Position numbers and translations under genes: made by a program. 64,000 nt of DNA from assembly GCA_029253285.1 (NCBI GenBank), contig JAQWZU010000206.1, forward strand, positions 1 to 64,000, read 5' to 3'. The DNA comes from Akkermansiaceae bacterium (GTDB lineage: Bacteria; Verrucomicrobiota; Verrucomicrobiia; Verrucomicrobiales; Akkermansiaceae). Under the pieces are notes generated by a model that did no database searches, was not told the origin of the DNA, and was given only the letters and a program-made list of their open reading frames with translations. Positions 17,276 through 24,888 of this stretch are shown piece after piece; within the stretch, counting starts at the first letter, position 1; each line of letters starts with the position of its first letter.

Positions 17276-17521
17276 TCAAATCCCGTCGAAAGCCTTGCTT
17301 TTGATGCCCGCTGACAGGCTGCCGAGCATGGCCTCACTCACTGCCTTCATGAGATCTGGTGTGATTTTTTCGGAGGTCGTCAATTTCCCCATGATGCCCT
17401 GCACCTTCCCGATACTAACTTCGATGCGCTCCTTCAATTAGGGCGAGGAGACAGAATTTTTCGCAATCTTGTCTTGTGCCCGCTGCTTAAAAGGTCCGTT
17501 CCAAATCGATTCAAAAAACAT
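17276..17521 (-). pseudogene. Small gene interrupted by an in-frame TAA
   Basis: From ATG 17521 the minus strand reads 27 codons (MFFESIWNGPFKQRAQDKIA...) to TAA at 17438-17440. The same frame then continues for 53 sense codons (KERIEVSIGKVQGIMGKL... SAGIKSKAFDGI) to TGA at 17276-17278. Both parts look like a helical soluble protein and keep one frame, so a point nonsense mutation in an 80-residue gene is the simplest reading. A TTG at 17437 could restart translation. I do not recognise the family. It is divergent from selD. Confidence 0.45.
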
Positions 17522-17601
17522 CAGAAAAATCGAAAAAAATATTCTGTGACATTTTCGCCTTATGGGGTTCTCAAATCCCAAAGGTGGTCTATTCTGCCCC
17601 C

Positions 17602-18654
17602 ATGAGTCGCGAAGATATCAAACGCCTGACAGAATTATCCTCCTGCGGAGGATGAGCCTCCAAGCTCGGCCAAGCCGAACTCACGCAGGTCCTGCGTGGC
17701 ATCACCAATATCTCCGACCCCAATCTCCTTATCGGTTCCGCCAGCTCGGACGACGCCGCCGTTTATAAAATTTCGGAAGATGTCGCGATTGTGCAAACCC
17801 TCGATTTCTTCACGCCGGTCGTCGATGACCCCTACCTCTTCGGACAAATCGCGGCCGCCAACTCCCTCTCCGACGTCTACGCCATGGGAGGCAAGCCGAT
17901 CACCGCGATGAACATCGTGGCCGTCCCCACCGATGAACTCTCACTCGACGTCATCAACCAAATCCTCCTCGGGGGAGCCGACAAGGTGGCCGAAGCTGAA
18001 TGCGCCCTCGCCGGTGGCCACACTGTGCTCAATCCCCAACCGCTCTACGGACTTTCCGTTACCGGCTTGGTCAACCCGCACCGCACCATCGCCAACACCG
18101 GCGGCAAACCCGGCGATCACCTCCTCCTCACCAAACCACTCGGCACCGGCATCATTTCCACCGCGATCCGCAAAGGTCTCGCCTCAGAAGAACTGGAAGC
18201 AAAAGTATCCAAGCAAATGGCCGAACTCAACACCCCCGGTTCCGCTCTGGCCACCGTGGGCATGACGCGCGCCGGTACCGATGTGACCGGCTTTGGGCTT
18301 CTCGGACACCTGAGCCACCTTTGCCGCGAATCCGGCGTGACCGCTCGCATTGATTCTTCGGCTGTTCCAGCCATCGATCCCGCTGTCATGAAATTCATCA
18401 CGGAAGGCCACGTCCCCGGTGGCAGCCGCAAGAACCTCGAACTCGCCAAGGAATTCACCACCTTCGCCGACGACGTTTCGGAAGAAACACAAATCCTCCT
18501 GGCCGATGCCCAAACTTCTGGTGGCCTCCTCCTCGCCGTCAAACCAGACGACCTTCACGACGCCCAGGAAATCCTCTTCGCCAACGGAGCCAATATCGTC
18601 GCCGAGATCGGTGTCCTGACCAGCCAGGATGAGAAGGCGGTCGTGGTGTCGTAA
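17602..18654 (+). CDS. selD: Selenide, water dikinase with selenocysteine at the active site
   Basis: 350 residues if TGA at 17653-17655 is read as selenocysteine (residue 18). The frame from ATG 17602 gives LTELSSCGG, Sec, ASKLGQAEL, which aligns with the GCGCK active-site stretch of SelD with Sec at the catalytic Cys position and Lys21 after it. Downstream are SSDDAAVY, TLDFFTPVVDDP, GQIAAANSLSDVYAMGG, LAGGHTV, GTDVTGFGLLGHL and DAQTSGGLLLAV, all standard for the AIRS-like fold. SelD makes selenophosphate from selenide and ATP, feeding selenocysteine and selenouridine synthesis. Gene finders that stop at TGA will start it late, at 17791. No other sel gene is in the window. Confidence 0.93.
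17682..17698 (+). promoter_or_regulatory. Candidate bacterial SECIS hairpin in selD
   Basis: CACGCAG (17682-17688) pairs perfectly with CTGCGTG (17692-17698) around a three-base loop, GTC. The loop begins 33 nt after the TGA and its first base is G, consistent with the loose rules for SelB-recognised hairpins. A shorter 5-bp hairpin (TCGGC/GCCGA, 17666-17678) lies nearer and could be part of the same fold. Not folded computationally. Confidence 0.5.
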
Positions 18655-18693
18655 ATAGATTCTCGCTTTGTTCATAAGCGCTGCCGGTAATTT

Positions 18694-19284
18694 ATGATTC
18701 AGATTATCTATCGCACCATTCTCCTCTGGGCGGTCGGTGGTCCTCTGATGGCGATCTATCTCATGATCAATCATCGTGAGAACTTGGTCCACAATGCGGT
18801 CACGATGCCGGAATGGGTTCCTTTCTGGCCTCTTCTTGCAATTCCCTATCTGGGAATGCTTGTCGTCCCGGGTTGCCTCTCTCTGTTCATCAAAGAACAA
18901 CGTGACTTTTATCAATACCTCGTCTCGATCACCATCGCCTTCCTCGTCGTTGGGAGCATCTGGTATTTCTATCCCACCGAAATGATCCGGCCTCCGATCC
19001 CCGGGGACTGGCAGAGTGATGTCTACCGCGAAATGGTTTCCGTCGACAATCCGGTCTGCATCGTCCCCTGCGGCCACGTCATCACCCCGATCGCCGTGTT
19101 TTGTATTCTCGTCCGACAAAACTCCAGGTGGCTCTTCTGGCTCATCCCTCTGTTAGTCTTGGGAATCATTTCCATCGTTGTCACCTGGCAACATCGGCCC
19201 GTCGATGTCATCTACGGCACCCTTATTTCCTTCTTCGCGGTGGTCCTCACGCGAAGACTCTTCGAGAAAGCGGCGCAAGGATAG
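18694..19284 (+). CDS. PAP2-like membrane protein
   Basis: 196 residues with about six membrane helices. Three PAP2 phosphatase/transferase elements appear in order. They are FYPTEMIRPP, VPCGHV (normally PSGH) and WQHRPVDVIYG, which supplies the His-x3-Asp of motif three. The layout fits the inositolphosphotransferase (Aur1/Ipt1) type of PAP2 proteins, which act on membrane lipids or isoprenoid phosphates. The Ser-to-Cys change in motif two is unusual; the general-base His is kept. It starts 39 nt after selD and may share its transcript without a functional link. Confidence 0.7.
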   Translation: MIQIIYRTILLWAVGGPLMAIYLMINHRENLVHNAVTMPEWVPFWPLLAIPYLGMLVVPGCLSLFIKEQRDFYQYLVSITIAFLVVGSIWYFYPTEMIRPPIPGDWQSDVYREMVSVDNPVCIVPCGHVITPIAVFCILVRQNSRWLFWLIPLLVLGIISIVVTWQHRPVDVIYGTLISFFAVVLTRRLFEKAAQG

Positions 19285-19315
19285 CTCACCGGAACGCGTA
19301 AAGTGTCAATCCGAT

Positions 19316-20749
19316 ATGAAACTTCTCGTCCTCCTTCTCCTCACCCTCACCTGCCGTGCCGCCAAGCGCCCCAACATCCTCCTCTGTATTGCCGATGACT
19401 GGGGCTGGCCTCATGCCTCGATCTACGCGAACGACACCGTAGTACAAACACCTGCCTTTGATCGTATCGCCGGGGAAGGAGCCCTCTTCCACAACGCTTA
19501 CGTTTCCTCACCTTCCTGCACTCCCTGCCGAAATTCCCTCATGACCGGGCAATGGCACTGGCGACTCGGAGCCGGGGCCAATCTCTACGGGACCCTTGCA
19601 CAATCAGTGGAAACCTATGCCCGTCTTCTCAAAAAATCCGGCTACCACACCGGTTCCTGGCGCAAGTCCTTCGGCCCCGGAAAACTCCAAGGGAAATTCC
19701 TCGAAGACCACCCCGCCGGAAAGGTTTACAAAAAAGGCTTCCCGGCTTTCCTCGCCGAGCGACCCAACAAAGAGACACCTTTCTGCTTCTGGCTTGGTGC
19801 CAGCGACCCGCATCGCGGCTACAAAAAAGGATCTGGAAAACAGTCAGGCATGGACATCTCGAAGGTCAAAGTCTTCCCACACTTCCCCAATGACGAGGAA
19901 GTCCGTAGCGATGTTGCGGATTACTATTTCGAAGTGCAACGCTTCGATTCCGATGTCGCAAAGGCCATCGCCCAACTCGAAAAGATCGGCGAACTCGACA
20001 ACACCATTATCGTCATCACCGGCGATCACGGCATGCCCTTTCCACGCTGTAAGTCGAACCTCTACGACAGTGGCACGCGCGTTCCTCTCGCCATCCGTTG
20101 GGGCGGAAAAATCAAACCCGGCGAAGTCTTCCAAAACTTCGCCTCCCTCACCGACCTCGCTCCCACCTTCCTCGCCGCTGCCGGAGTGCCCCAGCCAAAA
20201 GACATGACCGGCAAGAACCTCCTCCCCGCGCTCACCGGAGGAGGTGACATGGAACTCCGCCCCTTCATTCTCACCGGAAAAGAACGCCACGTCCCGAGTC
20301 AGGAGGCCCCCGACATGGGCGGCTATCCCTCCCGCGCCTATCGCGACCATCAGTATCTCTACATCCGCAACTACGAAACCGGCCGCTGGCCCAACGGCAC
20401 TCCCAATTGGCAGAAGGCTGCGATCAAAGACGCGTGGTATGGCGACACCGACAACGGGCCAACCAAATCCTACCTCATCGACAGAAAGGACGACTCTCCC
20501 GAATATCAACGCTTCTACGATCTTTCCTTCGCCAAGCGCCCGGCCGACGAGTTGTTCGATCTCAAAACGGATCCCGATCAGCTCAACAACATTGCGGCCG
20601 AAAAACCCGAGCTTCTCAAGAAATACCAAGCCCTCCTCGCTACGGAACTCTCCAAGTCCCGGGACCCCCGGAACGGCGGCCCGGCCTTCGACTTCGATGC
20701 CCAGCCCTACGGTGGTGGTAGCCCTAAATTCCCCAAGAACAGGCGCTAG
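19316..20749 (+). CDS. Secreted sulfatase (S1 family, SGSH-like)
   Basis: 477 residues. The chosen ATG at 19316 gives a signal peptide (MKLLVLLLLTLTCRA). NILLCIADDWGW holds the metal-binding Asp pair. The formylglycine signature is SSPSCTPCRNSLMTGQ, with the convertible Cys68 and Arg72 and Cys instead of the usual Ser at the fourth position. IIVITGDHGMPF is the second metal cluster. The order and spacing are like N-sulfoglucosamine sulfohydrolase relatives, so a sulfated polysaccharide is the likely substrate. Activity needs a formylglycine-generating enzyme, not seen here. Confidence 0.88.
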   Translation: MKLLVLLLLTLTCRAAKRPNILLCIADDWGWPHASIYANDTVVQTPAFDRIAGEGALFHNAYVSSPSCTPCRNSLMTGQWHWRLGAGANLYGTLAQSVETYARLLKKSGYHTGSWRKSFGPGKLQGKFLEDHPAGKVYKKGFPAFLAERPNKETPFCFWLGASDPHRGYKKGSGKQSGMDISKVKVFPHFPNDEEVRSDVADYYFEVQRFDSDVAKAIAQLEKIGELDNTIIVITGDHGMPFPRCKSNLYDSGTRVPLAIRWGGKIKPGEVFQNFASLTDLAPTFLAAAGVPQPKDMTGKNLLPALTGGGDMELRPFILTGKERHVPSQEAPDMGGYPSRAYRDHQYLYIRNYETGRWPNGTPNWQKAAIKDAWYGDTDNGPTKSYLIDRKDDSPEYQRFYDLSFAKRPADELFDLKTDPDQLNNIAAEKPELLKKYQALLATELSKSRDPRNGGPAFDFDAQPYGGGSPKFPKNRR

Positions 20750-20843
20750 GAAAAATCCGCCGGCAATTAGTCACAATTTCCCTTGAGCCCTTTTTTTCAG
20801 TTCTATCGGCCTGACTGATGCGCAGTCGGCAAACTATTGCCCC

Positions 20844-21374
20844 TCACGGTTTCGCAACCGTAGCGCTTTCTTCCGCTGCCTTGGCTGGCTTGGGGTCTTT
20901 ATACATGGTGACCAGGCAGCCACCCACGGCCGCCAAAACAATCCCGGCAAAAAATTGCCAACGCAGCATTCCGATCCCTCCCAACGGAGGATGAAGAATC
21001 AAAGCCACCACCGCATTCACGATCGGAGCTCCGGCAAAAATAATCGACATTACAGCAGGCGGTTTTCCACCCGCACCAAATGCCAGCAACACGCCGAGTG
21101 CACCCACCGCTCCGACCACTCCGGCAATCAAGGCCCACCAAAATCCTTTCGCCGGCATACTGAGACTCGCGCCCGACGCTTTCAAAAGCACCAGCGGAGC
21201 CAACACCGCCACCAGGAAGTAGGCAATGCCCACCACGAGGAATGCTTTGTAGCGTCCAAATTGCGGGTCCTTCATTCCCATCGCTCCGTTGTGAAGGAAA
21301 ATTCCATACAGGCCCCAAAAGGCCACCGTCATCAGGGAAAACATTAACCAATTCATGGATTTTTTCTGAGTCAT
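20844..21374 (-). CDS. EamA/DMT-type small membrane protein
   Basis: 176 residues with about five hydrophobic segments and an Ala/Lys-rich soluble tail. The spacing of helices and segments such as WGLYGIFLHNGA and GVVGAVGALGVLLAFGAGGKP resemble one EamA (drug/metabolite transporter) repeat, half the size of a classical ten-helix DMT protein. It lies 48 nt after the thioesterase gene on the same strand and may be the last gene of the operon at 21.4-26.2 kb, possibly moving its product. That role is inference. Confidence 0.55.
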   Translation of the reverse strand: MTQKKSMNWLMFSLMTVAFWGLYGIFLHNGAMGMKDPQFGRYKAFLVVGIAYFLVAVLAPLVLLKASGASLSMPAKGFWWALIAGVVGAVGALGVLLAFGAGGKPPAVMSIIFAGAPIVNAVVALILHPPLGGIGMLRWQFFAGIVLAAVGGCLVTMYKDPKPAKAAEESATVAKP

Positions 21375-21422
21375 CGATCGAGAGATTTGGATAATGGCGC
21401 AGCTTCCCGCGATTGACCATCC

Positions 21423-21815
21423 CTATTGTTCCAACCGGGCCCGAATATCCTCGGGAATCTCCATCGCCTTCATCGTCGCCAGCTTCACGCAAACCGAAAT
21501 CATCTCACCGGTCGCGCGAACGGTGTCGTCGTCATTTACGAAAAACTCAAAGGAGTAACACACCGAGCGAGTCCGTATCTCGGAAACGGAGACCCGCACT
21601 CTCACCAAGTCACCAAACTTAATTGGCTTCTTAAAATCCGCGGAAGCATTCACACGCGGCCATCCGATCTCACCATCGTGCAACTCAATCCCCCGCTCGC
21701 GCAGAAAGGCGTGCTCGGCCGATTCCATCCAGCGATAGAAATTCGAAAAGTGGGTAATCCCCGCCAGGTCAGTTTCATAGAACTCCACCGGACGAGACCA
21801 TTCAAATGTGCTCAT
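21423..21815 (-). CDS. Acyl-CoA thioesterase, hotdog fold (YbgC/4HBT-like)
   Basis: 130 residues. The signature RPVEFYETDLAGITHFSNFYRWMESAEHAFL contains the active-site Asp16 and the Y/F-rich turn of 4-hydroxybenzoyl-CoA thioesterase-type proteins. The second half (KFGDLVRVRVSVSEIRTRSVCYSFEFF) is the typical central strand pair. It hydrolyses an acyl- or aroyl-thioester. Its start overlaps the end of the upstream GT4 gene by 4 nt (ATGA), and the operon also encodes a chorismate-lyase-like protein, so an aromatic thioester is a reasonable guess. Confidence 0.85.
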   Translation of the reverse strand: MSTFEWSRPVEFYETDLAGITHFSNFYRWMESAEHAFLRERGIELHDGEIGWPRVNASADFKKPIKFGDLVRVRVSVSEIRTRSVCYSFEFFVNDDDTVRATGEMISVCVKLATMKAMEIPEDIRARLEQ

Positions 21816-23083
21816 TTCTCCACCACCTTTCGAAAAATTTGTTCAAAGCTCTTCGCCATTGCCCCGACATGATAACGATCCTCGACCGCGATCCGACCCT
21901 TTTCTCCCATCGTTTTCCGCAAGCTCGAATCCTCCAAAACTGTTTGCAAACCCTTGGCTAGCGCTTCGGCACTGCCGGGTTCCACCAAAATCCCACACTC
22001 CGCAGGCTCGACGATCTCGGTAAAAGCCGAAGCCCTCGGCATGACCACCGGCACGCCACAAGCCATTGCCTCAACCAAATAAAGCCCGAATCCCTCGGGA
22101 TAAATCGCCGGAACCGAGAAAACCGAAAGACTTTCCAGAAAAGCCGCTTTCTCTTCCCTGCTCACGTTGGCATGCCACGACACTTCGTCCTCCAAACCAT
22201 ACTCCCCGAGTTTCTTCTTCAAGCCCGCAACATACTCCTCGTCGCCCCCGCCCATCGTTCCGGCTACTGCGAGCTTCGTCTTCTCATCACCCAACTTCGT
22301 TCGCAAATGGATAAAGGCGTCCACTAACAAGCTCAGGCCTTTGTAATGATACATCCGCGCAAAGTAGCCAATTTTCCCCTCTCCCGATCCCACTTCGTAT
22401 CCTTCAAGATCGATGCCATTCGGAACCACTTCAGATGACACTCCAAGTCTTTTCTCCATCAGACTGGCGAAAAATTGACTCGGAGAAATCAAGGCATCAC
22501 ACTCCCTCGTCCGGAGCCCCATCTCATCCCAACACTTCGTCTTCCACGGTTCGGGCAGACCGTCGAGAAAGGAATCCTCCCCCTGAAAAGTGCACACCAC
22601 CGGTGCCCCTAAACGCCGCTTCAGTTCGCGAGTCAATCCTCCCAGCAGGGCATTCGAAAGAACAACCACGTCAGGCTTCCCGTCGCGCTCCAACCACTCC
22701 ACCAGTTTATCGAGTTCCTTGCCCAAATGGCTCTCCTCAAAATTCAACATGAGATACGTCATCTCACCCTGCTCCTTGGCCGAGGTCATGTGGCTCCGCT
22801 TCGCCACGGCCCGAAGCAACCCCCGCCCGTTGAATAAGCGATCAACCCAACGCGGCAATTTCCGAAAAATGCGATACTTCTCCTGAAGCCATACATTGAT
22901 CCCACCAAAAAAGACGGGGGTCTCGACATCTGCACGCTCTTCATCGAGCTGCATCGGCAGATACATCGGAACGAGATGAGCGTCGTGCCCAAGAGCTCTC
23001 AGAGCCTTCGCCAGCGCATTGTCCCGCATGCAGGCTCCGCAGTAGTAGCTCCCCGTGCCGGCAGTTAGGATCGTAATTTTCAC
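21812..23083 (-). CDS. Family 4 glycosyltransferase
   Basis: 423 residues, GTG start one base after the upstream stop. The N-terminal Rossmann half begins ITILTAGTGSYYCGACMRDNALAKAL. The C-terminal half has KIGYFARMYHYKGLSLLVDAF, VFSVPAIYPEGFGLYLVEAMACGVPVV (nucleotide-sugar and catalytic E-x7-E pattern) and GILVEPGSAEAL. It uses an NDP-sugar and retains anomeric configuration. The acceptor is unknown. Membership in the tightly packed operon suggests it glycosylates the pathway product, which is inference. Confidence 0.88.
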   Translation of the reverse strand: MKITILTAGTGSYYCGACMRDNALAKALRALGHDAHLVPMYLPMQLDEERADVETPVFFGGINVWLQEKYRIFRKLPRWVDRLFNGRGLLRAVAKRSHMTSAKEQGEMTYLMLNFEESHLGKELDKLVEWLERDGKPDVVVLSNALLGGLTRELKRRLGAPVVCTFQGEDSFLDGLPEPWKTKCWDEMGLRTRECDALISPSQFFASLMEKRLGVSSEVVPNGIDLEGYEVGSGEGKIGYFARMYHYKGLSLLVDAFIHLRTKLGDEKTKLAVAGTMGGGDEEYVAGLKKKLGEYGLEDEVSWHANVSREEKAAFLESLSVFSVPAIYPEGFGLYLVEAMACGVPVVMPRASAFTEIVEPAECGILVEPGSAEALAKGLQTVLEDSSLRKTMGEKGRIAVEDRYHVGAMAKSFEQIFRKVVEK

Positions 23084-23084
23084 C

Positions 23085-24362
23085 TTAAGTTATGGCTGAG
23101 CCCGCCACTGTCTTCCCATGTGGAAGGTCTTCCGGCAGCTCGGCAAATTCGCTCACGCGATCGAAGAGTTGTCCGTAATCCTTGTCGATCAAATCACCGA
23201 TCAGGCAATCGGTCAGATCCCGACGCACTTCAGCATATTTCATCGCGACATCCTTGAAGCTGAAATTTTCGTCGTAGAAGGCATATACCAATTTCCGCAT
23301 CCATTCGATTCCTTTACAGACCCGCTCGCCATAACCCAGAAATCTTTCCGCACTGACATCATTAGCCTCAAGAGCATCCGCCACAGCATCCGCCCCCAGG
23401 GAGCCTGTTGTCAGTGCCAAATAAACCCCCGATGAGAAGACCGGATCTAGAAAGGCAAAGGCATCACCAATGAGCAACAGGCCATCCGTGGCACAATTTT
23501 CGGCACGATAGGAATACTCCCCAGTGACCCAATACTCGCCGATCTGCTCACCTTCCGAAAGATGCTCTTCCACCCACTTATTCTCCTTGATTTCACGTTG
23601 GTAAATCGCATGGAGATCACGACCATCGCGATAGAGGTAGTCCCTCTCCGCTACGATCCCGGTGCTCACGATGTCATCCTTGAGAGGGATATTCCAAAAC
23701 CACCCCTTCCCCTGCACATACGCCACCGTAGTCGCACCTTCGTCGACACCAGGATCACGCTTCGCTCCTTTGTAGTTCGTCCAAATAGCGATTTTGTTGA
23801 GCTTGGGATCACGCTTCCGCCATTTCTTTTTCCGCTGAAAAAGGGCATCGCGACCCGTCGCATCCATCGTCATGGATGCCCGCACTTCAAAAACCTTCCC
23901 CGACTCATCTTCCGCAGTTACACCGACAATCACCCCCTCTTCCTCCAAGAAATCCAAGACCTTGATCCCCTCCCGCACTTCAGCTCCCGCCTCGCGCGCT
24001 CGTTCCATCATCATGGTGTCGAAAGTCGCCCGATCCACCTGCCAGGTCTTGGCCCGGGGATGATCGGTGTGTTTGGAAAAATAGAATGGAGCAGAAAGCT
24101 CGCCATCAGGATTCACGAACTGCACGCTTTGCTTGCTTTGAAAGCCTGCCCCATTCAGACGATCCACCATCCCAATCCGCTCCAGCGTGTCATAACAATG
24201 CGGAATCAAAGACTCCCCCACGTGATAGCGCGGAAAATGCCCCTTTTCTAAAACGATTACTTTCTTTCCCTTTTCTCCTGAAAGAATCGTCGCAGCCGTC
24301 GACCCGGCCGGGCCAGCTCCAATGATAAGAACATCGCAATCGTTTTTCAGTTTTGAAATCAT
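23085..24362 (-). CDS. FAD-dependent oxidoreductase of the flavin-dependent halogenase type
   Basis: 425 residues. The dinucleotide fold starts DVLIIGAGPAGSTAATIL. GESLIPHCYDTLERIG and AGFQSKQSVQF follow, with Lys77 close to the catalytic Lys of tryptophan-halogenase-like enzymes. GWFWNIP at 220-226 matches the WxWxIP motif. GDAFAFLDPVFSSGVYLAL is the second FAD-binding segment. Such enzymes need FADH2 and halogenate phenols, pyrroles or indoles, but many relatives are simple monooxygenases or reductases. The operon's chorismate-lyase-like gene overlaps its start by 4 nt and suggests a phenolic substrate, so chlorination or bromination of a hydroxybenzoate is possible. Confidence 0.8.
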   Translation of the reverse strand: MISKLKNDCDVLIIGAGPAGSTAATILSGEKGKKVIVLEKGHFPRYHVGESLIPHCYDTLERIGMVDRLNGAGFQSKQSVQFVNPDGELSAPFYFSKHTDHPRAKTWQVDRATFDTMMMERAREAGAEVREGIKVLDFLEEEGVIVGVTAEDESGKVFEVRASMTMDATGRDALFQRKKKWRKRDPKLNKIAIWTNYKGAKRDPGVDEGATTVAYVQGKGWFWNIPLKDDIVSTGIVAERDYLYRDGRDLHAIYQREIKENKWVEEHLSEGEQIGEYWVTGEYSYRAENCATDGLLLIGDAFAFLDPVFSSGVYLALTTGSLGADAVADALEANDVSAERFLGYGERVCKGIEWMRKLVYAFYDENFSFKDVAMKYAEVRRDLTDCLIGDLIDKDYGQLFDRVSEFAELPEDLPHGKTVAGSAIT

Positions 24363-24886
24363 GGTTTTTCTCTAGGTAGAATTTCTAAAATTCGGGAAAT
24401 CACCCGGTTTTCTTCATCAAGGAGGGTATTATAACGGCCAAAAAGAGATTCGCCACCCGTCGGAGGAAAAAAGTCCGGAGAAAATTCACCCGGCGCGATT
24501 TTTAAAAATCCCACCGGCTTGCTTTGGTAGGCAATCCCGCTATCATTCAAGATGCCCCCTAGCGGTTCCGCTTCCGCTAGAATTCGTCCGCGCAAATCAT
24601 CCCGGCAATGATTCAGATGCACTTCGATCAGGCCATATTCCACGGGCTTCTCGTCTGAATAGAGAATCACTTCGCGTAGATATTTATCTTCACTCCGCCT
24701 GGTCTTCAACACCTTCAGAGCAATCTTCCCGCCATGAAACTTCGCCAAAGTCGAGGTCATATCCCGACCATGATGCAGCAAGTCGCGGTAAGGCGCCTCA
24801 ATATCATCCGGCTCGACTGGAACAAAGTCGACCTCCTTCAACAACGACGCTCCCAGCAATCGCGTGATCTCTTGCGAGAAATCCAT
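24359..24886 (-). CDS. Chorismate pyruvate-lyase-like protein (UbiC/UTRA fold)
   Basis: 175 residues. The middle and end follow UbiC: KYLREVILYSDEKPVEYG (Arg of the active site), EPLGGILNDSG, and a final strand pair FGRYNTLLDEENRVISRILEILP that supplies the C-terminal catalytic Glu. UbiC turns chorismate into 4-hydroxybenzoate plus pyruvate. The overall identity to UbiC looks low by eye, so another small aromatic substrate is possible. The start is 2 nt after the stop of the radical SAM gene; the gene ends inside the start of the halogenase-like gene. No ubiA-type prenyltransferase is near, which argues against a ubiquinone role. Confidence 0.65.
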   Translation of the reverse strand: MDFSQEITRLLGASLLKEVDFVPVEPDDIEAPYRDLLHHGRDMTSTLAKFHGGKIALKVLKTRRSEDKYLREVILYSDEKPVEYGLIEVHLNHCRDDLRGRILAEAEPLGGILNDSGIAYQSKPVGFLKIAPGEFSPDFFPPTGGESLFGRYNTLLDEENRVISRILEILPREKP

Positions 24887-24888
24887 CA

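Noticed and set aside
17438-17440. TAA as a possible recoded codon in the small gene beside selD
   Set aside because: Selenocysteine uses UGA and pyrrolysine UAG. There is no known recoding of UAA here, so a nonsense mutation or restart is simpler.
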